Source of the DNA: Nioella sp964229645
GTDB lineage: Bacteria; Pseudomonadota; Alphaproteobacteria; Rhodobacterales; Rhodobacteraceae
Length of the DNA: 40,193 bases
NCBI RefSeq assembly: GCF_964229645.1
Contig: NZ_CAXREX010000103.1
Span: 1-40,193 of the forward strand
Direction: 5' to 3'
A program made the translations under genes and the position numbers. Of this stretch, positions 30,423 through 38,513 are shown piece after piece. Positions within the stretch are counted from its first letter, which is position 1. Each line of letters opens with the position of its first letter. Below the pieces are notes generated by a model, which was not told the DNA's origin, ran no database searches, and worked only from the letters and a program-made list of their open reading frames with translations.

Positions 30423-31742
30423 ATGCGGATTGCGATCGTTGACGACGAACAGGACATGCGCCAGTCGATCAGCCAGTGGCTGGCGCTGTCGGGGTTCCAG
30501 ACGGAAACCTATGCCAGCGCCGAAGAGGCGCTGAAGTCGATCGGGCCGGATTTCCCCGGCGTCGTGGTGTCCGACATCAAGATGCCGGGCATGGATGGCA
30601 TGGCCTTTCTCAAGCGCCTGATGGGCATGGACAGCAGCCTGCCGGTGATCATGATCACCGGCCATGGCGACGTGCCGATGGCGGTCGAGGCGATGCGGAT
30701 CGGGGCTTATGACTTCATTGAAAAGCCCTTCAACCCGGACCGGATGACGGAACTGGCCAAGCGGGCGGGCCAGACCCGGCGGCTGACGCTGGACAACCGC
30801 GCCCTGCGGCGCGAGCTCAGCGATGGCACGGTGCTGATGCGCAAGCTGATCGGCTCGTCACCGGTGATGGAGCGCCTGCGCGAGGATATTCTCGATCTCG
30901 GCCAGGCGGACGGGCATGTGCTGATTACCGGCGAGACCGGGACCGGCAAGACGCTGGTGGCCCATGCGCTGCACGCCGTGGGCCCGCGCGCGGGCAAGCC
31001 GCTCGTCTCGGTCGCCTGCGCGGCACATGACGAAACGACGCTTGGCGCGATGCTCTTTGGCCCCGTGGGCGAGGGGCAGGACCTGCCGCTGGTCGAGCAG
31101 GCGCGCGGCGGTTCTCTGCTGCTGGAAGGGGTCGAGGCGCTGGCCCAGCCCCTGCAGGCGCGGCTTCTGAAAACCATCGAGGACATGGGCACGCCCGCCG
31201 AAACGCGGATCGTGGCGATCTGCAACGCCTCGGACCCGGAGACCGGCTGCGAACAGGCGCTGCGCCCTGACCTTTTCTACAGGCTGGCCGCCATGCGCAT
31301 CGACCTGCCGCCGCTGCGCGCGCGTGGCGAGGATATCCTGACGCTGTTCAACCGGTTCGGAGAACAATTCGCCGAGGAATACGGCACCGACGCGCCGCAG
31401 GTGACGGCACAGGAGGCCGCGCAGCTGCTACAGGCGCCCTGGCCCGGCAACGTACGCCCGCTGATCAACATCGCCGAGCGCGCGATCCTGCAACAGCGGC
31501 GCGGTTCGGGCTCTATCGCCTCGCTCCTGATGAGCGATGGCGACGAGGTGACCACGCAGGCCATGGGCGAGGGCAAGCCTCTCAAGGAATACGTGGAGGC
31601 TTTCGAGCGGATGCTGATCGACAACACCATGCGCCGCCATCGCGGATCTATCGCCAGCGTGATGGAGGAGCTGTGCCTGCCGCGCCGGACTCTCAACGAG
31701 AAGATGGCCAAATACGGGCTGAGCCGGTCCGACTATCTGTGA
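30423..31742 (+). CDS. dctD: DctD-type response regulator with degenerate sigma-54 interaction module
   Basis: A 439-residue regulator with a receiver domain (phospho-acceptor Asp51 in SDIKMPGMDG, Lys101), a AAA+ domain (Walker A GETGTGKT at 170-177, arginine residues in RPDLFYRL near 281) and a C-terminal Fis-type helix-turn-helix (GSIASVMEELCLPRRTLNEK, 408-427). Two key AAA+ motifs are altered: where the sigma-54-contacting GAFTGA loop should be, residues 208-222 read GAMLFGPVGEGQDLP, and the Walker B LDE reads LLLEGVEA. It may therefore work without sigma-54, as described for NtrC of Rhodobacter capsulatus. It forms a pair with the upstream kinase. Confidence 0.85.
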   Translation: MRIAIVDDEQDMRQSISQWLALSGFQTETYASAEEALKSIGPDFPGVVVSDIKMPGMDGMAFLKRLMGMDSSLPVIMITGHGDVPMAVEAMRIGAYDFIEKPFNPDRMTELAKRAGQTRRLTLDNRALRRELSDGTVLMRKLIGSSPVMERLREDILDLGQADGHVLITGETGTGKTLVAHALHAVGPRAGKPLVSVACAAHDETTLGAMLFGPVGEGQDLPLVEQARGGSLLLEGVEALAQPLQARLLKTIEDMGTPAETRIVAICNASDPETGCEQALRPDLFYRLAAMRIDLPPLRARGEDILTLFNRFGEQFAEEYGTDAPQVTAQEAAQLLQAPWPGNVRPLINIAERAILQQRRGSGSIASLLMSDGDEVTTQAMGEGKPLKEYVEAFERMLIDNTMRRHRGSIASVMEELCLPRRTLNEKMAKYGLSRSDYL

Positions 31743-31746
31743 AGGC

Positions 31747-31809
31747 TCCGCCGACGGTGTCGGCGGACCCGGGGAGCGCCGGTCTCGACCGCCCCCCGAA
31801 ACGGGGGGC
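31747..31809 (+). terminator. Two tandem hairpins after dctD
   Basis: The first is a perfect 9-bp stem, TCCGCCGAC (31747-31755) with GTCGGCGGA (31759-31767), beginning four bases after the dctD stop. The second is a perfect 8-bp stem, GCCCCCCG (31791-31798) with CGGGGGGC (31802-31809). Neither has a T-run, but the dispersed element with a T-run follows at 31874-31924. Together they probably mark the end of the dctBD transcript. Confidence 0.5.
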
Positions 31810-31873
31810 AGCCTCGTCCGGCGCTTGGGCGCGCGTGGCCCGGGCAGGGGCTGACATGGCCGGTGCGATGCTG

Positions 31874-31924
31874 GCCGGGGCGGGAGCCTCCGGCGGGGAT
31901 ATTTTTAAGAACAATGAAGGGGAA
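31874..31924 (+). repeat. Dispersed hairpin/TATTTTT/AAG element, copy 3 (diverged)
   Basis: GCCGG (31874-31878) and CCGGC (31890-31894) form a short stem, followed by GGGGATATTTTTAAGAAC and AATGAAGGGGAAG. It shares the layout of the copies at 35 and 22747, but the stem is shorter and the purine tail is interrupted. Orientation is again plus, downstream of a plus-strand gene (dctD). Confidence 0.55.
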
Positions 31925-32378
31925 GAGGTGTTTGTCCGGGCGGGGCGGCACCCGCCGGGCCAGCGGATTTTGCAACCGCCGGGTGACGAATTGCCATTGT
32001 AATCCCCCGTGAAGTGCCCTTAATGTCACAACTGCGGGTCCGTGAGTTTTCTGGGCCTTGCGAACAGTTTCTCTGACCGACTTCCGGCGCGCGATTTCAT
32101 GGCGGCGCGGATTTCGGAAAGGTCACCGGAGCCGACGCGGCTCCTCCACATGAATTGCCCGGGTTTCGGGCTGAAGAACGGGTGGCAGGCCTGTCAGGGC
32201 CTTGCCATCGGAGACAAACCGCGATGCAACGCGAGCGCAGATCAGAGGGGCGGCACGGCAGGACGATCGGTCTTGCCCCGTCCGGATGCGCCGCCCACGT
32301 CGCCCTTTCAGGACAACACGGCTTCATCGACGGCGCCCCCCCGGGGATAGTCGGCGCGAGGTCGTTTGCTAGGATCAC
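31925..32378 (+). promoter_or_regulatory. Probable long leader region of rne
   Basis: No gene is supported in the 636 bases between dctD and rne. After the hairpins and the dispersed element, a weak promoter candidate is TTGTAA (31997-32002) and TTAATG (32020-32025), 17 bases apart. This would leave a leader of about 350 bases. In Escherichia coli the rne leader is 361 bases and mediates feedback cleavage by RNase E; a similar role is plausible but not shown. Confidence 0.35.
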
Positions 32379-35144
32379 ATGGCAAAGAAGATGCTCATCG
32401 ACGCCACGCACGCGGAGGAAACCCGCGTTGTCGTGGCCGACGGAAACAAGGTCGAGGAATTCGATTTCGAGTCGCTGAACAAGCGGCAACTTGCAGGAAA
32501 CATATATCTGGCGAAGGTCACGCGGGTCGAACCCTCGCTGCAGGCGGCCTTCGTGGACTATGGCGGAAACCGCCATGGCTTCCTGGCCTTTTCGGAAATC
32601 CACCCCGATTACTACCAGATCCCGACGGCGGACCGCGAGGCGCTGCTGGCCGAGGAGCAGGAATATGCGCGCGCCCAGGCCGAGGCCGAGGCGGATGCCG
32701 AGAACAAGCCCAAGCGGTCGCGCCGTCGCCGCCGCAAACCGTCGAATGGGGGCGAAACCCAGGCCGCCGACAGCCGCTCGGACGCGGTCACCAAGGGCGA
32801 TGTGGAGCGCAGCGGTCCCTCTGGCATGGATGTGGTCGATCTCGACGAGGAGGATGATGCCTCGACCCTGGTGGGCGAGACCGGCACGGCCGAACCCGTC
32901 GCGGACGAACCGGCGGAGCCGGTGGCCGAGGCAGACCCGGCCGAAGCGGACACCCCCGCTGCACAGGCTGAAGACGAGGTCCACGAGGCCGCAGCCGAAG
33001 CGGGTGCCGACGACGCAGAGCAGGAAGATGACAGCGGCGAAGACGCCGCCGAAGACACCGAGGCTGACGGCGACGACGAGGACGAGGGCGACACGCCCAA
33101 GCCTGACGCTGCCGATGTCGACCCCGATATCTCGACCGTCTCCGATGACGACGACCAGGAAGACATCCGGCCCGTGCGCAAGCCGCGCCCGCGCCGCTAC
33201 AAGATCCAGGAAGTGGTCAAGGTGCGCCAGATCATGCTGGTGCAGGTCGTCAAGGAAGAGCGTGGCAACAAGGGTGCGGCGCTGACCACCTATCTGTCGC
33301 TGGCGGGTCGCTACTGCGTTCTGATGCCCAACACCGCGCGTGGCGGCGGGATCAGCCGCAAGATCACCAATGCGGTCGATCGCAAGAAGCTCAAGGAAAT
33401 CGCCGTGTCGCTTGACGTGCCGCAGGGCGCGGGGCTGATCGTGCGGACCGCAGGCGCCAAGCGCACCAAGTCCGAGATCAAGCGCGACTACGAATACCTG
33501 CAGCGCCAGTGGGAACAGATCCGCGACCTGACGCTGAAATCGGTCGCGCCTGCGCCGATCTACCAGGAAGGCGACCTGATCCACCGTTCGATCCGCGACC
33601 TCTACAATCGCGATATCGACGAGGTGCTGGTCGAGGGCGACCTGGGCTACCGGCATGCCAAGGACTTCATGAAAATGATCATGCCGTCCCATGCCAAGAA
33701 CGTGAAGCATTACACCGATCCGATGCCGCTCTTCGCGCGCTACCAGGTCGAAGGCTACCTTGCCGACATGTTTAACCCGGTGGTGCAGCTCAAGTCGGGC
33801 GGCTACATCGTGATTGGCGTGACCGAGGCGCTGGTGGCGATCGACGTGAACTCGGGCCGGGCCACCAAGGAAGGCTCGATCGAGGAAACCGCGCTCAAGA
33901 CCAACCTGGAAGCGGCCGAGGAAGTGGCCCGCCAACTGCGCCTGCGCGACCTTGCGGGCCTCATCGTGATCGACTTCATCGACATGGACGAGCGGCGTAA
34001 CAACGCCTCGGTCGACAAGCGCCTCAAGGACAAGCTCAAGACCGACCGGGCGCGTATCCAGGTGGGACGCATCTCGGGCTTCGGCCTTCTGGAGATGAGC
34101 CGCCAGCGTCTGCGTCCGGGCATGCTGGAGGCCACGACTCAGCCCTGTCATGCCTGCCACGGCACCGGGCTGGTGCGCTCGGATGACAGCCTGGCGCTGT
34201 CGATCCTGCGCCAGCTGGAAGAAGAGGGCACCCGCCGCCGCAGCCGCGAAGTGCTGGTGACCGCGCCCGTGGGCATCGTCAACTTCATCATGAACGTCAA
34301 GCGTGAGTACCTGGCCGAGATCGAGGCGCGCTATGGCATTTCGATCCGGATCGAGGCCGATCCGATGCTGGTCTCGCCCGATTACAAGGTCGAGAAATTC
34401 AAGACCGCGACCCGCCGGGTCGTGGCCGCCGCGCCCGTCATCTCGATGGACAGCGCGTTGATGGAAAGCATCGAAGAGGAAGCGGCTGCCGAGGAAGCTG
34501 CTGCCGCCGAGGCCGAGACCCCGCCGCAGGACGATCAGCCCAAGAAGAAGCGCCGTCGCCGGCGTGGGGGGCGTGGTCGTCGCAAGGGCGGTGAAAACGG
34601 GGCCGAAGGCGAGTCCGAGACCGAGGTAAATGCGGAGGAGGCCGCCGAGGAGGGGGCTGACGAGGCCGAAACCCCGGCAGAGGCAGACGCCCCTGCGGAG
34701 GCCCCCGCCGAGGCAGAGGTCGCCCCGCAAGAGGCTGCGCCCGAGCCGGAGGCCGAGGAAAAGCCCAAGCGCAAACCGCGCACCCGCCGCAAGAAGAAGG
34801 TCGAGCCCGCCGAGGACGCCCCGGTAGAGGCGGAAGCGCCTGCCGAGGCTTCGCAAGAAGACCCGGCCGAAGCAGACGCGCCTCAGCAGGAGGCTGAAGC
34901 GGCCCCGGCAGAGGTTTCTGAGGCACCGGCCGAGGTACCGGCCGAGGTGGCCGAAGAGGCCCCCGCAGATGTCGCCCCGGCCGAGCCGGAAGCGGCAGAA
35001 GCCCCGGCCGAGGAAGCGGCAGAAGCCCCGGCCGCAGAGCCCGAAGCGGAACCCGAAGCGGAACCCGAGCCGGAACTGGCCGTCGCAGAAGAGGCCCCCG
35101 CGGCAGAGCCCAAGCCCAAGAAGCGCGGCTGGTGGTCTGTCTGA
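32379..35144 (+). CDS. rne: Ribonuclease E (Rne/Rng family)
   Basis: A 921-residue endoribonuclease central to mRNA decay and rRNA/tRNA processing. The S1 RNA-binding domain starts near residue 36 (RQLAGNIYLAKVTRVEPSLQ) and is split by an acidic insert (about residues 95-265) beginning with a basic RRRRRK patch. Catalytic Asp489 (VAIDVNSGR) and Asp532 (IVIDFIDMD) and zinc-link Cys590/Cys593 (PCHACHGTG) have exactly the spacings of Escherichia coli Asp303/Asp346/Cys404/Cys407, displaced by 186 residues. The C-terminal 230 residues are disordered Ala/Glu/Pro runs alternating with Arg/Lys patches, ending in KKRGWWSV, a probable scaffold for degradosome partners. ATG 32379 is the clear start. Confidence 0.95.
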   Translation: MAKKMLIDATHAEETRVVVADGNKVEEFDFESLNKRQLAGNIYLAKVTRVEPSLQAAFVDYGGNRHGFLAFSEIHPDYYQIPTADREALLAEEQEYARAQAEAEADAENKPKRSRRRRRKPSNGGETQAADSRSDAVTKGDVERSGPSGMDVVDLDEEDDASTLVGETGTAEPVADEPAEPVAEADPAEADTPAAQAEDEVHEAAAEAGADDAEQEDDSGEDAAEDTEADGDDEDEGDTPKPDAADVDPDISTVSDDDDQEDIRPVRKPRPRRYKIQEVVKVRQIMLVQVVKEERGNKGAALTTYLSLAGRYCVLMPNTARGGGISRKITNAVDRKKLKEIAVSLDVPQGAGLIVRTAGAKRTKSEIKRDYEYLQRQWEQIRDLTLKSVAPAPIYQEGDLIHRSIRDLYNRDIDEVLVEGDLGYRHAKDFMKMIMPSHAKNVKHYTDPMPLFARYQVEGYLADMFNPVVQLKSGGYIVIGVTEALVAIDVNSGRATKEGSIEETALKTNLEAAEEVARQLRLRDLAGLIVIDFIDMDERRNNASVDKRLKDKLKTDRARIQVGRISGFGLLEMSRQRLRPGMLEATTQPCHACHGTGLVRSDDSLALSILRQLEEEGTRRRSREVLVTAPVGIVNFIMNVKREYLAEIEARYGISIRIEADPMLVSPDYKVEKFKTATRRVVAAAPVISMDSALMESIEEEAAAEEAAAAEAETPPQDDQPKKKRRRRRGGRGRRKGGENGAEGESETEVNAEEAAEEGADEAETPAEADAPAEAPAEAEVAPQEAAPEPEAEEKPKRKPRTRRKKKVEPAEDAPVEAEAPAEASQEDPAEADAPQQEAEAAPAEVSEAPAEVPAEVAEEAPADVAPAEPEAAEAPAEEAAEAPAAEPEAEPEAEPEPELAVAEEAPAAEPKPKKRGWWSV
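34989..35075 (+). repeat. Tandem repeats within the 3' end of rne
   Basis: A 24-bp unit starting GAAGCGGCAGAAGCCCC occurs at 34989-35012 and again, for 22 bases, at 35013-35034. A 12-bp unit CCCGAAGCGGAA then occurs three times at 35040-35075, the last with two changes. The units keep the reading frame and encode EAAEAPAE- and PEAE-type repeats in the disordered tail. Length variation between strains is likely. Confidence 0.75.
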
Positions 35145-35165
35145 CACCGCCCTGACTGGAAAAGA

Positions 35166-35199
35166 AAAACCGCCCCGGGGTCGTCCCCGGGGCGGTTTT
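35166..35199. terminator. Bidirectional terminator between rne and the DsbA-like gene
   Basis: AAAACCGCCCCGGGG (35166-35180) and CCCCGGGGCGGTTTT (35185-35199) form a perfect 15-bp stem with a TCGT loop, with T-runs on both strands. It lies 21 bases after the rne stop and 23 bases after the convergent DsbA-like stop. Confidence 0.92.
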
Positions 35200-35222
35200 C
35201 GTTTCGGGTGGTGCTGACCTGC

Positions 35223-35987
35223 TCAGTTGGTCTGGGCGCGGATTTCAGCGGCCAGCGCGGCCATGCCCTCGTAGGGCATGTAGCCCCGCAGCATCTGGTC
35301 GTTCATCACGAAGGTGGGCGTGCCGCTGATTTGCAGGATACCCGCCAGCGCGTGGTTCGCAGCGATGACCTCGTCCACCTCGGGCGCGTTCATGCCCGCC
35401 AGGATCACGTCGGCATCCAGTTCCAGGCTTTCGGCCAGGCGGCGCAGGCTGTCCTCGGTCACGTCGGCGCGCATCTGCATCAGCGCCACGTGCAGCAGCT
35501 CGTAGGCATCGTCGCCGATATTCTGGCGCGCAGAGATCGCGAAGCGCGAGGCCATGATCGACTCGTCGCCCAGGATCGGGAATTCCTTGACGATGTAGCG
35601 GATATTGCCATCGGTCGAGATCAGGCGCTCCACGTCGGGCTGCGCCCGGCGGCAATAGCCACAGCGGTAGTCCATGAACTCCACCAGCACGATGTCGCCC
35701 TCGGGGTTGCCGCCTTCCCAGTCATGCTCGCTTTCGAACAGGGCGGCGGCATTGGCCATTACCATGGCCTGGTCCTGCATGGTTTCGGCCTGCGCCTGCC
35801 GCTGTTCCAGAACGGCGATCGCCTCCAGCAGAACCTCCGGGTTTTGCAGCAGGTAGTCGCGGATCTCGGCACGGAAGGTCGCGCGTTCGGCATCCGTCAT
35901 GTCTCCGATCCCGTCGGCGGCCAGGGGAGCGGCCGTCAGGGCCGCGGCCAGCGCCAGCGAGGCGGGGGCAAATCGTTTCATTCTCAT
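35223..35987 (-). CDS. DsbA-family thiol:disulfide oxidoreductase (periplasmic)
   Basis: A 254-residue thioredoxin-fold protein with a Sec signal peptide (MRMKRFAPASLALAAALTAAPLAA). A helical N-terminal extension (about 30-85) precedes the thioredoxin domain with active site CGYC (MDYRCGYCRRAQPD near residue 110) and the cis-proline loop ISGTPTFVMND near residue 220. The inserted helical domain lies between, as in DsbA/ScsC/Com1 proteins. It would form or isomerise disulfides in the periplasm. Its ATG overlaps the stop of the M48 protease gene (ATGA), so the two are coupled; a second ATG six bases later has the better-spaced GGAG. Confidence 0.9.
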   Translation of the reverse strand: MRMKRFAPASLALAAALTAAPLAADGIGDMTDAERATFRAEIRDYLLQNPEVLLEAIAVLEQRQAQAETMQDQAMVMANAAALFESEHDWEGGNPEGDIVLVEFMDYRCGYCRRAQPDVERLISTDGNIRYIVKEFPILGDESIMASRFAISARQNIGDDAYELLHVALMQMRADVTEDSLRRLAESLELDADVILAGMNAPEVDEVIAANHALAGILQISGTPTFVMNDQMLRGYMPYEGMAALAAEIRAQTN

Positions 35988-37309
35988 CTCCGGTTCAAGG
36001 CAGTTTCAGCAACAGATAGCACATCCTGTGCGCGGAGCCATCCCGGGCTGCCCTGGGGCAGCAGCCCCGAGGCGCGGGTGGCGTGGATACGGGCATCTTC
36101 GAAGCGCCCGATCAGCGCGTAGCGTTCGGCAGTGGCCGCCGAGGCCAGCCCGTTCTGCCCCAGGCGGGCATGGGCCAGCGCCAGGTCGCGCAGAAGGCGC
36201 GGGTTGAACGGGTCGCGGGCCCGGGCGCGGCTCAGGACCTCCAGCGCCTGGCTGTTGCTGGCGGCAGATTCCAGCGCCAGCAGGGCGCGCCCGTAGGCGG
36301 CCATGATCAGCGGCTCGCGCGGGGCCAGTTCGACCGCGCGCGCGTAAGCGGCTACGGCGTTTCCGTAGCGGCGCGCCTCGTAGAGGATCTGGCCGCGCAG
36401 CTCGTGGTAATAGGGGTCCTCGGGCCGCATCTGGATCAGGGCGTTCACCTCGGCCAGCGCGCGCTCGTCATCGGGCTGGCGCATGTAGGCGATTGCCCGG
36501 CGCATGCGCGCGATCTCGGAATTGTCGTTGCGGCCCACCCGGCGCAGCGTCCACGAGGGGGCCCTCAGAAAGGCCGTCAGCTTGCCGATCGAGCGCTGGA
36601 ACCAGTACATCGTGGTGTTGTCGCTCTCGCCGCCCTCGTTTCCGGTGATCAGGGCCCGGACCGAGCGCAGCCGCTCTCGCGACAGGGGATGGGTCAGCAT
36701 GTAGGGGTCCTGGCGGCTTGCAGACAGGGCCTCCTGTCCGCGGAAGATCTCCAGCACGTCCGCCATAGCGGAAGGGTCGACGCCCGCGCTGATCATGTAG
36801 CGGATCGCGGCGGTGTCGGCGCTGGCTTCTTCGGCGCGGGTATGGGCAAAGAGCACCCGCTGCGCCGAGGACATGGCCCCGGTCGCCAGCCCGATCCCCG
36901 CGCCCGCATCACCGCTGGCAATCCCGGCCGCCGCGCCAAGCAGCATCCCGATCCGCGCCACGGTGCTGGCGGTGCCCACATTGGTGGCCCGGCGGGTGAA
37001 ATGGCCATTGGCGATATGGGCGGCCTCATGGGCGATGATGGCCTGCACCTCTTCGGGTCGCTCCAGCCGCATCAGCAGGCCCGAATGGATGAAGATATGG
37101 CTGTAATCGACCACGAAGGCATTGAGCGATCCGTCATCGACCACGATGATCCGCGTCGTGTTGGGCAGGCCCGCCGCCCGCAGGATGGGGGCGGCCAGTG
37201 CCTGCAATCCCCGCTCGATCTCGGCATCGCGGATGATGGACTGGGCCTGCGCCGCCACGGCGGTCAGCATGAAAAACACAAGGGCCGCAAGGCGGGCGAG
37301 AACGGACAT
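35984..37309 (-). CDS. Periplasmic M48 metalloprotease with TPR-like repeats (BepA-like)
   Basis: A 441-residue protein with a signal peptide (MSVLARLAALVFFMLTAVAAQA). The M48 zinc site is HEAAHIANGHF near residue 104, with the third ligand in the EASADTAAIRYM segment near residue 172. The C-terminal half contains helical TPR-type repeats (DPYYHELRGQILYEARRYGN; REPLIMAAYGRALLAL; NPRLLRDLALAHARLG). This is the architecture of BepA (YfgC), which degrades or assists outer-membrane proteins and LptD. Pairing with a disulfide oxidoreductase fits that role. ATG 37309 is chosen because the signal peptide starts there; the ORF extends 92 codons upstream into the aminotransferase region without homology. 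Confidence 0.9.
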   Translation of the reverse strand: MSVLARLAALVFFMLTAVAAQAQSIIRDAEIERGLQALAAPILRAAGLPNTTRIIVVDDGSLNAFVVDYSHIFIHSGLLMRLERPEEVQAIIAHEAAHIANGHFTRRATNVGTASTVARIGMLLGAAAGIASGDAGAGIGLATGAMSSAQRVLFAHTRAEEASADTAAIRYMISAGVDPSAMADVLEIFRGQEALSASRQDPYMLTHPLSRERLRSVRALITGNEGGESDNTTMYWFQRSIGKLTAFLRAPSWTLRRVGRNDNSEIARMRRAIAYMRQPDDERALAEVNALIQMRPEDPYYHELRGQILYEARRYGNAVAAYARAVELAPREPLIMAAYGRALLALESAASNSQALEVLSRARARDPFNPRLLRDLALAHARLGQNGLASAATAERYALIGRFEDARIHATRASGLLPQGSPGWLRAQDVLSVAETALNRR

Positions 37310-37361
37310 TGACCTTCCTGTCTGTGGCTGGTTCAACCTTGGCCAGCTTAAGGAGAGGCAG

Positions 37362-38513
37362 ATGCGATATTCAAGGCGCTCCGGGGTCGATCCCTTTATC
37401 GTGATGGACGTGATGGAGCAGGCCCGCGCCGCAGAAGAGGCCGGACGCCACATTATCCATATGGAAGTGGGCCAGCCGGGCAGCGGCGCGCCCCTCGCGG
37501 CGCGTAAGCGCCTTTCCGCCGAGATGGAGAAAGGGCCTCTCGGATACACGGTCGCGCTTGGCCGGCCCGACCTGCGCGCGGGCATCGCGGCGCTTTACGG
37601 CGAATGGTACGATGTCGATCTCGATCCGGGCCGGATCGTGCTGACGTCGGGCGCTTCGGGGGCCTTCCTGCTGGCTTTCACCGCGCTCTTCAATGCGGGC
37701 GAGAAGGTGGGCCTGGGCGAGCCGGGCTATCCCAGCTATCGCCAGATTCTGAAGGCACTGAGCCTGGAACCGGTGGGCTTCCAGACGACCGAGGCGAACC
37801 GCTTTCAGCCGGTGCCAACGGACCTGACCGACGACATGGCCGGGCTGATCGTGGCCTCGCCTGCGAACCCTTCGGGCACCATGCTGGACAAATCCGCGCT
37901 TGGCGCGCTCGTGACGGCCTGCGCAGAGCGGAACATGGCGATGATCTCGGACGAGATCTATCACGGCCTGCAATACGAGGGCCGGGCGGTGTCGGCGCTG
38001 GAACTGTCCGACGATCTCTACGTGGTCAATTCCTTCTCCAAGTATTTCTCGATGACGGGCTGGCGGCTTGGCTGGCTGGTGGTGCCCGACGATCATGTGC
38101 GCATCGTCGAGCGGCTGGCGCAGAACATGTTCATCTGCCCGCCCCATGCCGCACAGGTGGCCGCGCTTGGGGCACTCAGCCCCGAGGGCCGGGCCGAGCT
38201 CGATGCGCATCGCGATGTCTACACCGCCAACCGGCGCCTGATGCTGGAGGGGCTGGCGAAGGCAGGCTTCGACAAGGTCGCGCCCGCCGACGGGGCCTTC
38301 TACGTCTATGCGGATGTCTCCGCGCATACGGATGACTCGCTGGCCTTTTCGGCCGAGATCCTGCGCGAGGCCGGGGTTGCGGTGACGCCGGGGCTCGACT
38401 TCGACCCGGTGCGGGGGGCACCGACGCTGCGCTTTTCCTATGCGCGCAGCACCGCCGATATCGAGGAAGGGCTGGCCCGACTTCAGGCCTTCATGACTGC
38501 CCGGCGCGGCTGA
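37362..38513 (+). CDS. PLP-dependent aminotransferase, class I/II
   Basis: A fold-type I aminotransferase of 383 residues. The PLP-binding Lys227 is in NSFSKYFSMTGWRLGW; the pyridine-contact Asp197 and Tyr200 are in ISDEIYHGL; Asn169 is in ASPANPSGT; the carboxylate-binding Arg is in LRFSYARS near residue 365. It resembles the MalY/AspC-like group annotated as aspartate or branched-chain aminotransferases, but substrate specificity cannot be assigned. ATG 37362 has AAGGAGAGG upstream. It is divergent from the M48 gene with a 52-base gap, and its 3' end overlaps the next, convergent gene by 23 bases. Confidence 0.9.
   Translation: MRYSRRSGVDPFIVMDVMEQARAAEEAGRHIIHMEVGQPGSGAPLAARKRLSAEMEKGPLGYTVALGRPDLRAGIAALYGEWYDVDLDPGRIVLTSGASGAFLLAFTALFNAGEKVGLGEPGYPSYRQILKALSLEPVGFQTTEANRFQPVPTDLTDDMAGLIVASPANPSGTMLDKSALGALVTACAERNMAMISDEIYHGLQYEGRAVSALELSDDLYVVNSFSKYFSMTGWRLGWLVVPDDHVRIVERLAQNMFICPPHAAQVAALGALSPEGRAELDAHRDVYTANRRLMLEGLAKAGFDKVAPADGAFYVYADVSAHTDDSLAFSAEILREAGVAVTPGLDFDPVRGAPTLRFSYARSTADIEEGLARLQAFMTARRG

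Noticed and set aside
32097..35147. Very long minus-strand ORF (1016 codons) opposite rne
   Set aside because: It lies exactly antisense to rne and its composition mirrors the Glu/Ala-rich codons of that gene; long shadow ORFs are expected in high-G+C DNA.
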